A DNA stretch of 64,000 bases from Puffinus mauretanicus (GCA_023333565.1 JAJKFH010001531.1:183295-247294), one strand, 5' to 3'. Shown: positions 35,771 to 49,149, counted from the first letter of the stretch. Notes: generated from the letters alone by a model not told the origin. Program-made: numbers and translations.

Positions 35771-38700
35771 GGAATACTGTTGAAGGCAGAGAATCTAAAA
35801 TTAGTACAGTCTGACGATTTGAAACTCAGCTGCAAGCATGGGCTTTTAAAAAGTGACTTTTACAAAAGTACAAATTGCATCTTTCTAGGGAAAATGGGCT
35901 TTCATTCCATGGTGGTTTTCAGTCTGCTTTTTGTCTTGGAACCATGATGATTGGAGTTGACTGCATCCCTCTGTAGCACCAAAACCAGGACAAACAATAG
36001 AACAAATACAAGTGCATATTGTGAAGAAAATTTAGTGTTTCAATAATACGCAGGAGTGGTAAGCAGTTTTATTGACTGCTTATGTAAGTAAAGGGACTGG
36101 CCCTTAATAAAATGGAACCCCTTTTGAGATTGAGTCACCCAACTGTCTCAGATACTTTATTCCTAGAGGTGTCTGGTTGTCTCCCTTGGCTATAAAAGAG
36201 CTTAGATGAGTTAGACTTGGCCGGGTAATTGATAGGCATTTGAAGTTGGTGAGATTAATTGTCCCTAAATATTTACAGACTCTTGTGTATATGACCTAAA
36301 GAAGAGACCCTTGATTGGACAGGAAAAAATGGGAAGATGTTGCAAAAGCTCTTTCTCCCTTCAACATGCAGGCATGACTCCATGTGAATAGGAGACATGG
36401 ATATAGAGTAGGAGCATTGATGGACAGAGTTGTTCAGCAAAATGGAGATCCCTTGCTTTGCTCTACCTATTTAACTAGAGATTTTGTAAAAACTGGTACA
36501 AGACGTGTGTAACGTGGTAACCTATCCATGAGCAGTCACAAAAGAGGCCAGCAGAAAGGACAACTTCATAAGGACCCAAAGGAGTATGTCAGATACTGTA
36601 TGGAAGTGTTTGAGATTCATGCTTTTATGAGTAGGTTTTTGCTTACGAGTGGTCTCCTTAGGCTACCAAGGTGATAAATTCTTTCTTAGTTGGACATTGC
36701 TTGTTTTAGCCTGTGTGGTTTTACCGTAGCAGTTGTTAGTGTTAATAACGTACCGGGTTTTGTGTCTTTGCAGCCTTGCTTGATTCCCTCCTTCTCCTTG
36801 CAGGTGGCTCTATGAACGTAAATTGGTGGAGGGTGGTGTCTGTTGTCTTAATATTGTTCCCATGATTGGTGCCAACAGGAGTCAATTTTTAGACATCGAG
36901 AGTGTAGATGAAACCAAGCCCTTCCTTGTTCTATCTGCTGCTTTCTGCCATTCTGATTGAAGTATTTTGTGCCCGTTTTCTAGCAACAAGCCAGTTGGAC
37001 TGGTGTCAAAAAGATTTAGGTGCTGTTCTATAGTCACATTACCTCTAAGAAAGATGCTTTCTTCAGAATTTGAGGTTTAAAACCGGATAAGTTAATAATT
37101 TACCCACATGTTCCTGTAGCGGGAGTTATACACAGGTTTGGAGGCAGAGCTGAGTTCCTTCCAACCTCAGCCCCTCACTTCTCACCTTATCTCATTTCCA
37201 AGCATGTGCAGCAAGAAGCCAGAGTGTTATCTAGGTGGAAACACATCATCACATGCAGGTCTTTCTGCAGCACCATATATATTGTTACGCAAGGAACTAG
37301 TCCAGGTTGTGTGCTGTTTGAGACAAAGGCCAGCAGAAAGGCTCTGCTTTCTCTGACAATTAAGCAACCGAATGCTGTCCAGGAGCAGCGAATATTATCC
37401 TTTCCTCTGTCATGAATTTGTTATGTGGTGTTAAGCTAATCTCTTGAACCAGATTTTGGATTGTGGTGGGTTTTTTTAAGTTCCCAGCTTGATACAACCA
37501 TGATAAATTAGCAGAGCTATTGGCTTGACTCAAGGGCTGTGCAGCTGGAAGAGTGCTGTTTCGTGGCACATGAAATATCATAAACCAAGCAATTCTCTGT
37601 AAGGTCAGGTCTTAGGTGGCTCAGAGTGAGGACTCAAAAGCAACAGCTTCCGATAATTTGGAGTTGTTTTTTTTGTGGATCTCGCTTTTTCTTTGGTTAA
37701 ATGGACTGCTACCTCAGAAGGATGTCTGGAAGATTAAATGTTTAATCTTCTAGATTAAAATACCATGAAGATGAACACTGTAGAAAAGCCCTTTGATGAG
37801 ATTAATGATACCACGTTTGGTTCAAGGTCCAGGGAGTGCACAGCAGATGAGGCATGAGGACAAACAACTAATAATTCAGAAAAATAGGAATACTGGGTAG
37901 TCCCTTTCAGTGAGGTTGTTCGTTGAGTGCTCTCCATGAGGGAGAACTCTAGGGGAAGAAGTACGCTTAAAGATCATATCATAATGCAAATATACAAAGG
38001 GTGCTAATTAACATTGAATATGTAACCATAATTTTGTAATATCCCAACTTCTGAACACTTGATTTGGCGACTTTAAGTGTTGCTACTTAAGTGTTTTGCT
38101 GTTTCTTCTTTAGATCCTTATTAGTAGTGGGGATGCAGATAACAAGTCTCCAGGGCTGTCCTAGAAAAATCTTTTTCATTGCAAATTAATATACATAATT
38201 TGCAGGATGATAAATGCTTGGCTCCTTCTGCCATTTTCATAATTGCTCTTTAAGGTATTTCTGCATTATTGGTGCAGTGTAGCTCCTACTGAAATGGATG
38301 AAAACATTGTCAGTGCCTGCAGCGGTTCTGGGTTGCAGCAGTTAGCAGTTCTGCAAAATGTCTGTGCAAATAAAGTTTGGTAGTTTAACCAGTGTTATGA
38401 CATTCAAAGCCTCCCTTTTCATATTTTTATATTTAATTTACATTTACAAATTACAGTACTCAGATTTGTCGTCATAAAATATTACTTCCCTTCTTGTGGA
38501 AAAATACACTTCAGATATGTAATGGCAGTATTCTTACATGCTTTATTTCATTTGGAAGTTTAAAACTGTGCACCATTCTGTGAGAAGAAAATCCATCTCT
38601 GGTGGAAACTGGAAAAGCCAACAGGCATAGAGTGTATTGTGTGACAAAGTAAAGGGGAATGTTGTTGCCGTGTGCCATTAAAATGCCAGCACCATTGCAT

Positions 38701-38989
38701 GTAGGCAAACTGTAACAAAAAATGCTTCTTTCATATTTTATTCAAAAAATGACACTAATACTAGAATTTCTTTAATGTTTCCCATGTAAATATATGTGAT
38801 GATTTATATAAACCTTTCGGTTTTCTCGAATGAAGTGCCCAACAGTCTGTCTTACCAACAAATGCAAGGTTGGTCAAATAAAACATATATACTGATCCAG
38901 GAATTGCTTCAAGGTTGCTGAGGTCAGAGGAGAGATGGCTTTTGGATGGCGGGAATAGCCCCGCTGCCTTTTCTGGACTGTAGCTTCCT

Positions 38990-39660
38990 ATGCTAGGAGC
39001 GGCATCGAATATTTCGAATCCCAGAAGAGAGAGAGATGGGGAGGAGAAAGCAGGGGATCTCCGGAGGGAGAGCAGGGAGCGTGAGCTGGGCTCTGCGTTG
39101 CCTTTGGGGAAAAGTGTCTTGTTGCATCCATTTCTGCGGGATCTGGAGGGGACTGGTCTCCTCATGGAGATGCCAAAGTTATTTGCTGAAATCTGTCCTT
39201 TAAATATCCCTAAGGTGCATAAATGCAAGGAAGAAGTTAGGAGCTGCCCAGAGCATTAGAGTTTCCAGAGCGCTGCGGTTCCTAAATGTCAACGCTTTCA
39301 TGGCACTGTTTAGCTTCTCTCACAGAGGACAAGCCGGATTAGGTACAAACACCGCCGGTCAGGCGAGGCGGCTGTGGCCTGCCGAAGCGTTTGAAAAACA
39401 ACCGTATTAGGTTAGCTCAAAGTGAGATCTGGGCTAGCTTCTGGGATATGTAATCTGAAAATCCTTATCCGTGATGAGGGCCTTTTGTTTTATTTCCTTT
39501 AAGTTATTTGCCTTCGCTCCTATGGCGGAAGGGAGCCGGGAGGAGGCAGGCAGATGGTGCGGGGCTGTGGGCTCCGGACGTAGGTGTCGGAGGATAACCA
39601 CCTTCCTGCCATTCACGTTAACCTTTTCAAAGGACGTGGAGGGCTTTGATTCGCATGCTT
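38990..39660. promoter_or_regulatory. CpG-richer intronic patch, candidate regulatory element
   Basis: In an otherwise CpG-poor intron this stretch has clustered CpGs (for example near 39350-39390 and 39520-39590), an ETS-like ggcggaagg at 39524-39532 and a GGATTA (OTX/PITX type) site at 39337-39342. It is not a full CpG island by eye. No coding function is assigned to the frames crossing it. Confidence 0.35.
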
Positions 39661-40395
39661 GGCTTCACAGAGTATTACTACTGTTTAGTTCAAGCTTTGC
39701 TCTTTAAAAGGTAGAAGAAAGCAGGAACACTTCTCCTCTCATAAGATGTTTTTTTAAACTACCATCGAAACAAAAATTCTCAAAATCTTTGCAACAAAAA
39801 CCTGATCAAACCTATCCTTTTTCTGTAGAGTTTTTACACCTTATCATCAGGCTCCTTAACAAGAGCTACACAAGCAGAATACTGGACAGCTTTTAAATTA
39901 AAAACTTGATTCTTTCCAATGTTCCCTCACAGCTAATGAGGAGCTAAACGCAATTTGAATAAGCTGATGTTATTGTAGTGTTTAACTTTTAGCTATTACA
40001 TCGAGCAATAAAGCTCCCACAATAAAGTGGGACTGGTTTAGATAGTTAAAGTCTTGGGTGTACTCTGTGCCGTCTGGGGCCTTCAGCAAAGCGCTCCGTG
40101 AAGGAACGAGACTAACAATAGCCTGTTTTCTCTGCTTGCCTGAAGGGTGGGTTTGGTTCATCGTGGTTGGCAAGCACCTCAAATTGGAAATAAGCGTGCA
40201 TGAATAAATATTCCTTTGCTTCTGTCATGATGAGTTATGGACATATTAAAAAAATAATTATCTTCCCTTCATAAATCAGTCTGATAGTTAACTTTGGTTT
40301 GGTTACTAATTCACTGTTCCTGCTAATCTTTCTTTGGTTTGGGTCAGATACTTAAGCATAGGAATAAATCACAGGTCTGAGCCAGAATGCTTTTT

Positions 40396-40412
40396 TGTTG
40401 TTGTTGTTGTTG
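40396..40412 (+). repeat. (GTT)n microsatellite
   Basis: Trinucleotide run ttgttgttgttgttgttg after a short T run; simple sequence. Confidence 0.85.
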
Positions 40413-41049
40413 CTGGGGAAGAAAAATGAGTCTAAAACCAAAATAGACGGCTTCTGTGAGCAAATCTACGGTACGGTGATGGCCCTAAAATGAGGTGTTT
40501 GTATGAGCTGTTCTACCCTGCTTTGTAAAAGTATTTTTAGACAGAATTTTGCCTCATTTATTTAAAATAGTGATTACTGTTAGTTTTAGATGGGCCAATT
40601 AATTAAATAGATTTGTGAAACTAGATATACTGAGAAGTGAAAACGAGGAGAAGCAGGGAAGCCATATATGCCAGAAGCTAAGCCCTAAGGCATGTGAAAC
40701 AGTCAAATATTATATATGTATGTTGTACGCATACTCACTCGCAAATACGAGTTAAGTGCAAATCTTTTTAAGGAGAGAGAATCAAGCCAGTTGGAAGGAG
40801 ATTGTTGTATTCCTGAGTTGCTAGAAGAAATATGTTGCCAGTTCATATTGCAGCACAGCTATGAGGACTAGAAGCTGCATAATAAACCAAGTACTTCTGA
40901 GATAGTGCCGGCACACTAGCTGCATGTTCTACAACAGCATTTTTTAGCCATGTTCAACAGTGTGCTTGCTATCGCTCCTCCATTTGTTGAATTCAGGATG
41001 ACCTTTGCATGAATAAAGTCAAATAGGATTAAGGCAGGAATTTTCAACA

Positions 41050-41125
41050 ATGGGAAAGAGCAACAGATGTAGCCGACTTTGAACGTGGGAGGATTGTTGA
41101 TGCACGGTTGCCTAAAGGGAGTGTC
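41050..41125 (+). pseudogene. fossil Tc1-like transposase N-terminal fragment
   Basis: An ATG at 41050 begins MGKSN and, after a one-base frame change, codons 41072-41125 read ADFERGRIVDARLPKGSV. This matches the conserved start of a group of Tc1/mariner transposases (MGK..(L/S)DFERG.IVGARLAG.SV), where a helix-turn-helix DNA-binding domain begins. Only about 75 bp are recognisable; what follows is an A/G-rich run and unrelated AT-rich sequence. No terminal inverted repeat was identified. It is dead sequence inside the EHBP1 intron. A chance match is unlikely given D-F-E-R-G-x-I-V-x-A-R-L in register, but the fragment is short. Confidence 0.6.
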
Positions 41126-42244
41126 TGTGGTGACAAAAAAAGGGGGGGAAAAAACAACAATTTCCTAAAAAATTAACCGCATAAAAGAAAATAAAATAAA
41201 TAGAAAACAATCCAAAGGAACTGAGTGATCCCAAGTTTTATTGAAGTCAAGCTGCCTGTATGTTTTTTTGACTCACTGCCTCCTTTTAAATATTTTTTTT
41301 CCTACTCTTTCAGAATAACTATCTGTTCTTTGCGTCTATCACTGTATGAGCTGAGGGTTTTGTCTGTTGTAATATAGTTTAGATTCGCAATTTTTCTGAG
41401 TTATTCAAAGTACGTAAATGGAATATAGGGAAAAAGGAGATGATGTTTCTCTGGAGAATTAGCCATTTGAATACAAAATCCAGAACCTGCTAATATTTTT
41501 TTATTGGACTTACCCTATGCACAAGCATATAGATGGATCTCAATTGCATACAGTGCAAGCACTCTGTATAGAGGCTGTTATAGAAAGGAAAAAAAAAGAT
41601 TAAAAATTCATTTAAAGCAAGAACTCCTTCTGATATATCTTAAGTAGTTTTATACTTTATGTGCCTGTTAGATAAACTGAATTTGTTTTCATCTCAATAA
41701 AAAATACAACATGCATATGTTTTTTCTTGGTAGATTTAGAGAATATTTGTGTACATTATAGAAGTCTTAGGTTACCTTTTTTTAAATACAACCAATTCTT
41801 TGAAACTCACTTGGTTTCATTATTGACAAGAGCTATTTTGCAGTTTAGTAGATAGTTGTGTTAATCTCTAAATGATAGTAATGAATAATGCACAAATTTT
41901 AAATATAGTTCATATGTATAATTCAGACAAATCAGCTTTGAAAAGCATGCATGGGAAAAGCTTTTAAAGTGTGAATGAAATCATGTGCTCTAGCTCAGTG
42001 AAAGGGTTTTAAAGGAGCTAGCTAGAAACTAAACTAATTAAGGAAATCATGTTGTAAACGTTATGAAAAATATTGGTGAGCTTAATATATTAGAAGTTCA
42101 ACTGTAATATTAAAGAGCTTGATTAAACACCCACTGATAAAATGCCTACATTACACTTTAAAGAGAAATGTACTGTTGAGAGGGCAGTCTCTCTCTGTAG
42201 AAAAATCATTTGGATTCAGAGGACGTAGCATGGTAAAACATCTT

Positions 42245-43157
42245 CTAATACAGCTTATCCTGCCTCTTCCCATACTCCTTTAGAGCAGAACTAAAGGTGA
42301 GCTGTGGGCTACCCACTGCCACTGTAAACTCAGGAGTCGTAACACATCTCCCATCCCCAAAAAAGGAGTCTTTCACCAGATTTTTTACAAAAAAAGTCGT
42401 CGTCATCTGGTATTGAATATCTTGGAAGAATACAGCTCTAGGTGCTGGAGGCTTCATTAGTAATTTTTGTTACCTTAGTGAAGATGCTGTAGTGTTTAAT
42501 TTTGAGACTAGAAACAACTTCATATGCATGCCTGGCATCTTTAGCACCAAGAACACATAACTCTGCTATTTGAATTGAGTGGATTCGTGCCCACTGTGAC
42601 TGTAGAAAGTAGCCTCTATTCCCCTGTGGGTTCACAGACATTGTCCTACGCATTAAGCTCACAAATGTGTACATAATTGCTGGCTGTGATTGTGCATGCA
42701 CAGTTCTGTGGAAGGTTGTCATATTCACAAGAGCAAAAACTTAGAAATATATTTTGCAGTAACAGTTTGATGGTTGCAATTAGACACCTGGCTTTTTTTA
42801 GGAGTTCATGAGACTTAATGGAGAGTCCACTGAAGGCAACAAGAAGTTGAAGTCCTTTAATGGCTCCTGAATCAAGTTCCTGGGCAGTGAAATCTTTCAT
42901 CCAAGTTTCCATGAGTATGAACTGAGGCAGGTTAGAGCAGTTTCTAGTTCCTTAGTTGTCTTTCATATCTCTGAAGGGCGATCCACAAGTAAGAGTACAG
43001 TGCCTTTTTCTTTGGTTGGCCAGTCAAAATCTCCGTTCTCCCTCACTTCATCAACACCTCTGAGGCAAGGAACTGTGATCTTCTTAAAGCCTTTGCAAGG
43101 GTCATGTTTCCTGGCTTGCTTCAGTGCAAATAGATCTTTTAAATCCAACTCAGCCAA
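42245..43157 (-). pseudogene. coding-like block on minus strand, unidentified
   Basis: Four successive minus-strand frames (43157-42963, 42912-42646, 42728-42438, 42457-42245; 64, 88, 96 and 70 residues) cover 0.9 kb with shifts between them, as a frameshifted retrocopy might. The first begins MAELDLKDLFALKQ and contains GFKKITVPCLRGVDE; the third contains ARIHSIQIAELCVLG. I do not recognise the product, and no poly-T (tail on +) is seen at the left edge. It may equally be conserved non-coding DNA with chance open frames. No function is assigned. Confidence 0.2.
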
Positions 43158-43963
43158 TCAAGCTTTAAAAATATCCTAAAATGTTACACCATCTGAAAAA
43201 GTAATAAATAAAAATAGTGTTATATTTTTCTATTCTTCATTTTGTTTCTGAGTAGCTGCCATGTATTTTATGCTTCTGGAGCGTAATGGAAGTAATTCAT
43301 TGACAGTGTGTGTATATTTTCTTTGTGCGTGTGTATACATACAGGTATATACAAACTTAGATATTAGTATATTGGTTACTATAATATGTATAGTTATTTG
43401 CTATATATAAAAGTATATAACAAATGTACCTTTATTATCTGCGTGCAGACTTTCTAGAAAGTGAATTCACATGGTAATTTGATACAGATGGCTTAGCAGA
43501 TCATGATTAAAGTGTTTTGTCCTAGAATCTGCTTAATTACTCAACCATATTAAATAACACTGTGACCTCTTTTCATAAAGTTGCCAAAGTGCTCTCAAGA
43601 ACTCCACGAAAAGCTTGGGTTTTATCACTTGAAAGTAATTCTGAAGAATTGATGCATTTCTAAAGTGCCCATATGGCACTCTATACTATTGGTAAGTAGT
43701 CTGTCATGATTTTCATTGACAGCAATGATTCAGTAACATAATGTGACTTTATCCTTTGTTTTGAGACATGGGCGTATAGACCAGAACCCAATCAATAGGC
43801 TTAAGTATAAAACTAAATATTGTTTCAATGCTCAAATTCTTATAACTGTAACTGCAAGCCTTCTATTGTACTTAACATGCTAAAGGAATATTACTATTAT
43901 TATTAAAAAAAAAAAAAGGAAAAAGAAAAAATGCTTTTGAGGGGTTTTCAAGGGAGGGAGTTT

Positions 43964-44022
43964 TCTCTGCAAATGCATTTGCAGAGACAAATGCAGAGAC
44001 AAATTTGCAGAGACAAAAACAT
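43964..44022. repeat. 24-bp perfect palindrome followed by three tandem units
   Basis: 43964-43987 is a perfect inverted repeat with 12-base half-site tctctgcaaatg. It runs into three direct copies of a gcagagacaaa-type unit starting at 43981, 43993 and 44007. A further small inverted repeat (acatgtaaatg / ttttacattt) follows. Confidence 0.85.
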
Positions 44023-47000
44023 GTAAATGTTTTTACATTTATTTCTAGCAACAATATTAGGCTTTTACAAAAAATAATTTTGGGGGTTTGCCTGCTAAAA
44101 TTAGTTTTTATTTTAGCACAATATCTTTTTATATTTACATATTTACTATTGTAACTATTTCTGGAATAACCAGAAAATAATTCCAATCAGAGCTTTCAGG
44201 TTTCTGGAATTTTCGTCCATTTCTGGTCTCCTTGGACATACAATCGTTGATTTAAAAATACTTACAATCTGTCTTTTTTGCAAGTATTTAAAGAATCTGA
44301 GAACGTATATAACACACAGAACATTAAGTGGTTTGCTTCAGAGCAGTTTCATCTTTTTAAAGAGAATGTTTCCTTCCTTTTTTGGAGGACGCAAGTGCTG
44401 TGACTGGTCCCCAAACAAATGAAATACATTACTCCAGATTTTGAGTTGTGTGCATTTTTTTTTCTGTGCACAGATGACACGTAATTTGCCCGCCATCACC
44501 ACTTGTCTCACTCACTGTGTCTGAGATGGTCGCTTGACCAATATTTCATGCCCAATACACGGAAAAAGAATAAAGAAAGACCATGCAGTGTATCATTTGG
44601 GCATCTACTTTTTGACCAGGTTTTCGCAATTTCATATCCTTAAACTGAATATTATCCCTGCTGCCTTTGGCAAGAGTGGTGGGCTCTGTGTGGAGCCCCA
44701 GCCAGATGATGTGAATTCTCCTGGAAAAGGCATATCTGCTTGGGAACTATTTGAGAAATGGATTAGCTTTTTAAAAAATATATATTTAAAATGGGATATT
44801 TTCGTATTTATTGAGTAAAAATGGGGTAAGAGGCAGGTCAAATCCTACTAGGATCTCATTTTCTGTTTTGTCCTTTTCAAGTTAGAGGATTCTTTTAAAA
44901 ACTGGTTGGTGAGTTTGGCCACGAGTTGTAGGTTTAGACTCCATAAGAATGTCCCTTTTGACTCTTTTTGTAGTGAAGTTAGTTACAACCGTATTGCTCA
45001 TGTGTGATTTAGGATATAAGAGATCTCTGGAGTTTTCCATAATGTGTGGGCAGAGATAGCATCCCCTAAGGCTGGCGTGGAGCATCTAGGTCAGACTTCT
45101 GCTCTGAAGAGTCTTCTAAACAACCTGTCTCTACGGGCCGCAGAAGAGGTCTTGGGAGACCAATCCTCTCTACCTAAACTCCCCTTTTGAGAGTCCAGTG
45201 CCCTCCTCTTCCCCACGCAAACCTGCAGGAGGCATTGAAAAGCTTAAAATGCAGCATAGCTGTGAAGCAGTAGCAGCAATTACACTGCCAAGGTTTTATT
45301 AATAGGAGATAATAAAAACCATTGCAAAATGACTTTTAGGTATTTACCTATGGTAGAAAAAGCTTATGTGAATGTAACTCATTGAGAAACTGCACGATGA
45401 CTAAAGTAGCATGCACACAATGTATTTATCAACTCATCATTCTTCCACTAGCGCTTCTATTTGAGTAGTCTGTAAATTTTATTGTAACTGTAGGCAAAAC
45501 TGCTCTTTGAACTCCCCCCTTGTGCAACTTTAAAGGTAAGGTGGATCTTAGTCAAGTGATGTCACTATACTTGTTTCCTAGTCACGTCTTAAGTCATGAT
45601 TCTGCTGCAGTGTTGCCTAGCAATCTGCAAAACCCATGTTTTTAAGATGATGGATCCTACAGATAACTTTAATTTTTAGAAGCTAGCTAACTTGGAAATA
45701 ATACTCAATATTAGAACAAACTTTGTAGATTCCACTGGAAGCTTATTTGGAGCAGAATCAGCAAAGTGTAAAACATGTTGGCTTTTATACATTTATCAAA
45801 GTTTAGAAATTACAGCTAGTTTGCCATCTTCCCAGAGCTCTCCCTTACATACGCTTTCTCTTCTCTTTATTCTCCCCATTTCAAAAATTGTCATAATCAT
45901 TTAATCTCTTGTTATGCAATTAGATATGTTGCTACACATTTATTAGCAAACTTACTGTCAAACTAGTACTAATGCTCTAATTTACACTTCCCAAAGCATG
46001 GAAATTCCTGTGTAGGAATGAAGGCTCCCTTCTTTCCCCTCCTCCACCTATCCCGAGGTGCTCATGCAGTGAGAAGTATTGTAGGAGGCTGAGATGTGTG
46101 AATGATAAGTGCTCTACATGTTGCAATACCTGGGCGTGATCAGACTTGTTAAAGATGATGGACAAGGCTTGAGCCTGAGTTTCCTGCATTTGTGCTGGCT
46201 GAAATTTTTCCCCTTATAGCTCCTTGGGGTTCTCTGATAAACCTCATCTCATCCCCCAACCCAAGGGAGAGCTACTGATACCTTCCCCCACAGCCCCTTC
46301 TAATAGCATTGGTACTGCTGGTTGGAAGGCTGAAGTCTTCTGGTGCAGTCTTTCCGTCTAGGTGTTTCCTAGTCCTGTCTGCAGACGAATATTTGGAATC
46401 ATGAACAGCTTACGCCAGAAGCATGTTAAGTGTTGCATCATCTTGGGACCAATTGAGAGCTTTTCTTTCAAGAGTACATGATTTTATTTAACCCAACCAT
46501 GTAAATTAAGTCCAAAGGACACTTAAAAATGTAACACTTCTTTCCATTTATAACCTGTCAGCTAAAAGGCATAATGTTTCCTAAAGATTTTAATCCATTG
46601 GATAGTAATGTAATAGGGATCCAGTGATGTAGTCTGTCTTGTCACTATGGAGTTTAGTGACAGTTAATGCATGGATTAATGATTCGAACAGTGTTGAAAG
46701 ACCAGTGAATCATGAATCCGTATCTCTGATACTGCCTTAGAAATACCAACTCTAAACAATCAGAGGCCCCTGTAGGGTTGTCTGTTCAGGAAAACCTATC
46801 GGGCTATCGTCGGTATACAATACTCACAAGTATTATGCTCATTACATATATAATAGTACATGCTAAAAACCCTTTCAAGTTCCTCATGTTAACCACATTT
46901 TAGCAGTACTTTTTTTCTCTCTCAGCAGATTGGAATATTTTCTCTGTCTATGGTCTGCAAAATTTGTTCTTTGAAGTCAAAATCAGCAGTTTGTCTCAAA

Positions 47001-48330
47001 GCTTTTAATATTACAATATTTACCATATAATATTTTGCTCAAAATGTTTAATTTTTATTTATCTGACAATATATTTTTTTACTTTAGGGAATTTAAACCA
47101 GGGGAAAAAAAAGCTGCTGAACAAATTCTGTAGTTCCCAATGTTAAGCTAATTTTTTAAATGTTATCATAAATACTATATTGTATTAAGGAAAAAAAAAA
47201 ATCTATCTCTGCGGACAACATACTAATATTTCATTCAGAATTTTATGAAGTAGATCCTGGGGATCATTCAGGAGTTTTACACGTGTAAAAAACGAAACAC
47301 AGAAGAACTGACTGCTGTGTATTGCTGTAACACCCCTAGAACATGGCTAACGCCCAATTACTGCATGCTTAGACTTGGATGGTAATTACAATTGAGCTGT
47401 AAAATATTTTGACAGTTTCCAACTGCTGTGTGGTTATTAGCCAGGCATCATATGGGAATGAAGTACAGTGATTTGATTAGTTTTATATCACGATCTGCTT
47501 AAATAAGGACTTTCAAAATAAACATGTATCATAAAGTGTTAATCAACAGCAATATTTAATTATTAGCAGCTTTTCTTGACTTCTGCAGGAGACAATTCCT
47601 CTTTCCAAAGATTTTGATTTCTTAAATGAGACTTGCCGTACCTTTATGCTTCAGCTTTTCATTTACAAGCTTTTACTTGTTGAGTGCTAAAAGCATAACC
47701 ACACCAAATTTAATTTGTAGCATGAAAATTATGTGTGTATTTTTCAAGAGGATAGATTTGCCAGTATTGAAGCTAGAAAAGCTTGTGTTAATTACGTATT
47801 ATAAAACAAAAAGGGTATTTCCATGTATTTCTCCTTTTAGCTGCACAAGTCCTAGCAATTAGCAAATTTGGATAGTGTAAGAATTCCTGGAAAAATATAT
47901 GTTAAGCCAAGTGGCACTTGAATTGCTGTTACTTTTACATGTATTTTTATTTTGAAATGAAACTAATAAAGCAAAAATATTCACACTACATGCAAATTGA
48001 GTTCCAGATTGTGCCAGTCTTGTTATGTTCATTAAGCTATTGAATCCTTGAGTAGTGGCTGTTATTCCATGGGGGCTATTCACAGAATAAGGCACTATTC
48101 AATGAGATAAAGATAGCAATCTGCCTTCACACTGCTTAAATAATGCTTGTTCCATTGGGCAACTAAAACAAGAATACTCAAGTCTGCCATTCCTTTATTT
48201 TTCACTTGCTTTATTTATTTAATAATAGTTTTTGATTTTATATGTTGTTTATGAATGGTGTTTGTAAGTGAAGCATTCTGTTTATGGTATAGAAGATTTT
48301 TTCAAGTGTTATCACCTTGTTTTTTCTTGG

Positions 48331-48380
48331 AAAAAAAAAACAAAACAAAACAAAACCAAACCAAAACAAAAAAAAACCCT
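48331..48380 (+). repeat. A-rich (CAAAA)n low-complexity repeat
   Basis: A run of caaaa/ccaaa units between poly-A stretches; low-complexity sequence without a recognisable attached retroelement. Confidence 0.85.
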
Positions 48381-49149
48381 AAAGTAATTCTTGTTTCCCA
48401 GTTCACTCTGCTTGTGATACCTCTGCTGTGACTGAGAGCTGAATCCAGCTGATTCGGTTACCAGTGTTGCTTACATCTTACTGTTTGCCTAAATACCTAA
48501 TTTCACCCAACTGTAATCGGGTGGTTTCTTTTGCTGGCTGTTGTCCTGTCTTTGACCTGAACTCTTACCTTGCCGATGAAATAACCTTTTTAATGTATGC
48601 TAGATTTTAAAATGTCTTTGTGACTTTCTGCAGAGGTGTGCTGAATGGGAGGGAGCCTTCCTCTCTGCTAGCGTTCATGAGGAGCAGTTGGAGTGGTGGG
48701 GTTATACTTCTTTGATAGCCAGTCTCCTAAACAACTAAAAGATAAAAGACATACTCTGTACAATTATTCATTTGGAGGGTTGTGTTAGTGGTTATTTTCT
48801 ATGTATTCAGATAGCTATGTGCCAGGAAAAAAGCAAAATATACTGTGCTTTGCAAGGAAATCTGATTAACACAGGTAAATCGGTGCATGAGTTGCTTATG
48901 AAACCAACCCCAGGCTTAATTTTTAAGACGGGAAGTATTTTTTTTGGTGGATGATGTGAGCCGAGAGGCCAGTGTGAGGTGTGCTCGGTGGGAAACGGGG
49001 GTTCATCGGCTTGCTTCTCTGCTGCCGCAGAGCAGAGGGGAGCTCTGCCGGGTTCCTGCTTGCTGGTGGCAGCAGCCTGTGCCAGCTGTGTCCTTTCCCT
49101 GTAGGACCTGGAGTTAAGAAACACAGAGAAGGTAGGTCTGAAACACATC

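Noticed and set aside
38761..39228. 155-codon open frame on the minus strand
   Set aside because: No family recognised. The GC-raised patch lowers stop-codon frequency, so a long chance frame is expected there.
39522..39579. Alternative first exon of EHBP1 (atggcggaa with donor-like gtaggt at 39580)
   Set aside because: Splicing 39579 to 59396 would not keep the CH-domain frame (58 nt from the ATG into a phase-0 exon).
42438..42728. Ribosomal protein L18a retrocopy
   Set aside because: ARIHSIQI and a later KIK spacing resemble the C-terminal half of RPL18A, but the sequence before and after does not match at all, so the resemblance is taken as chance.
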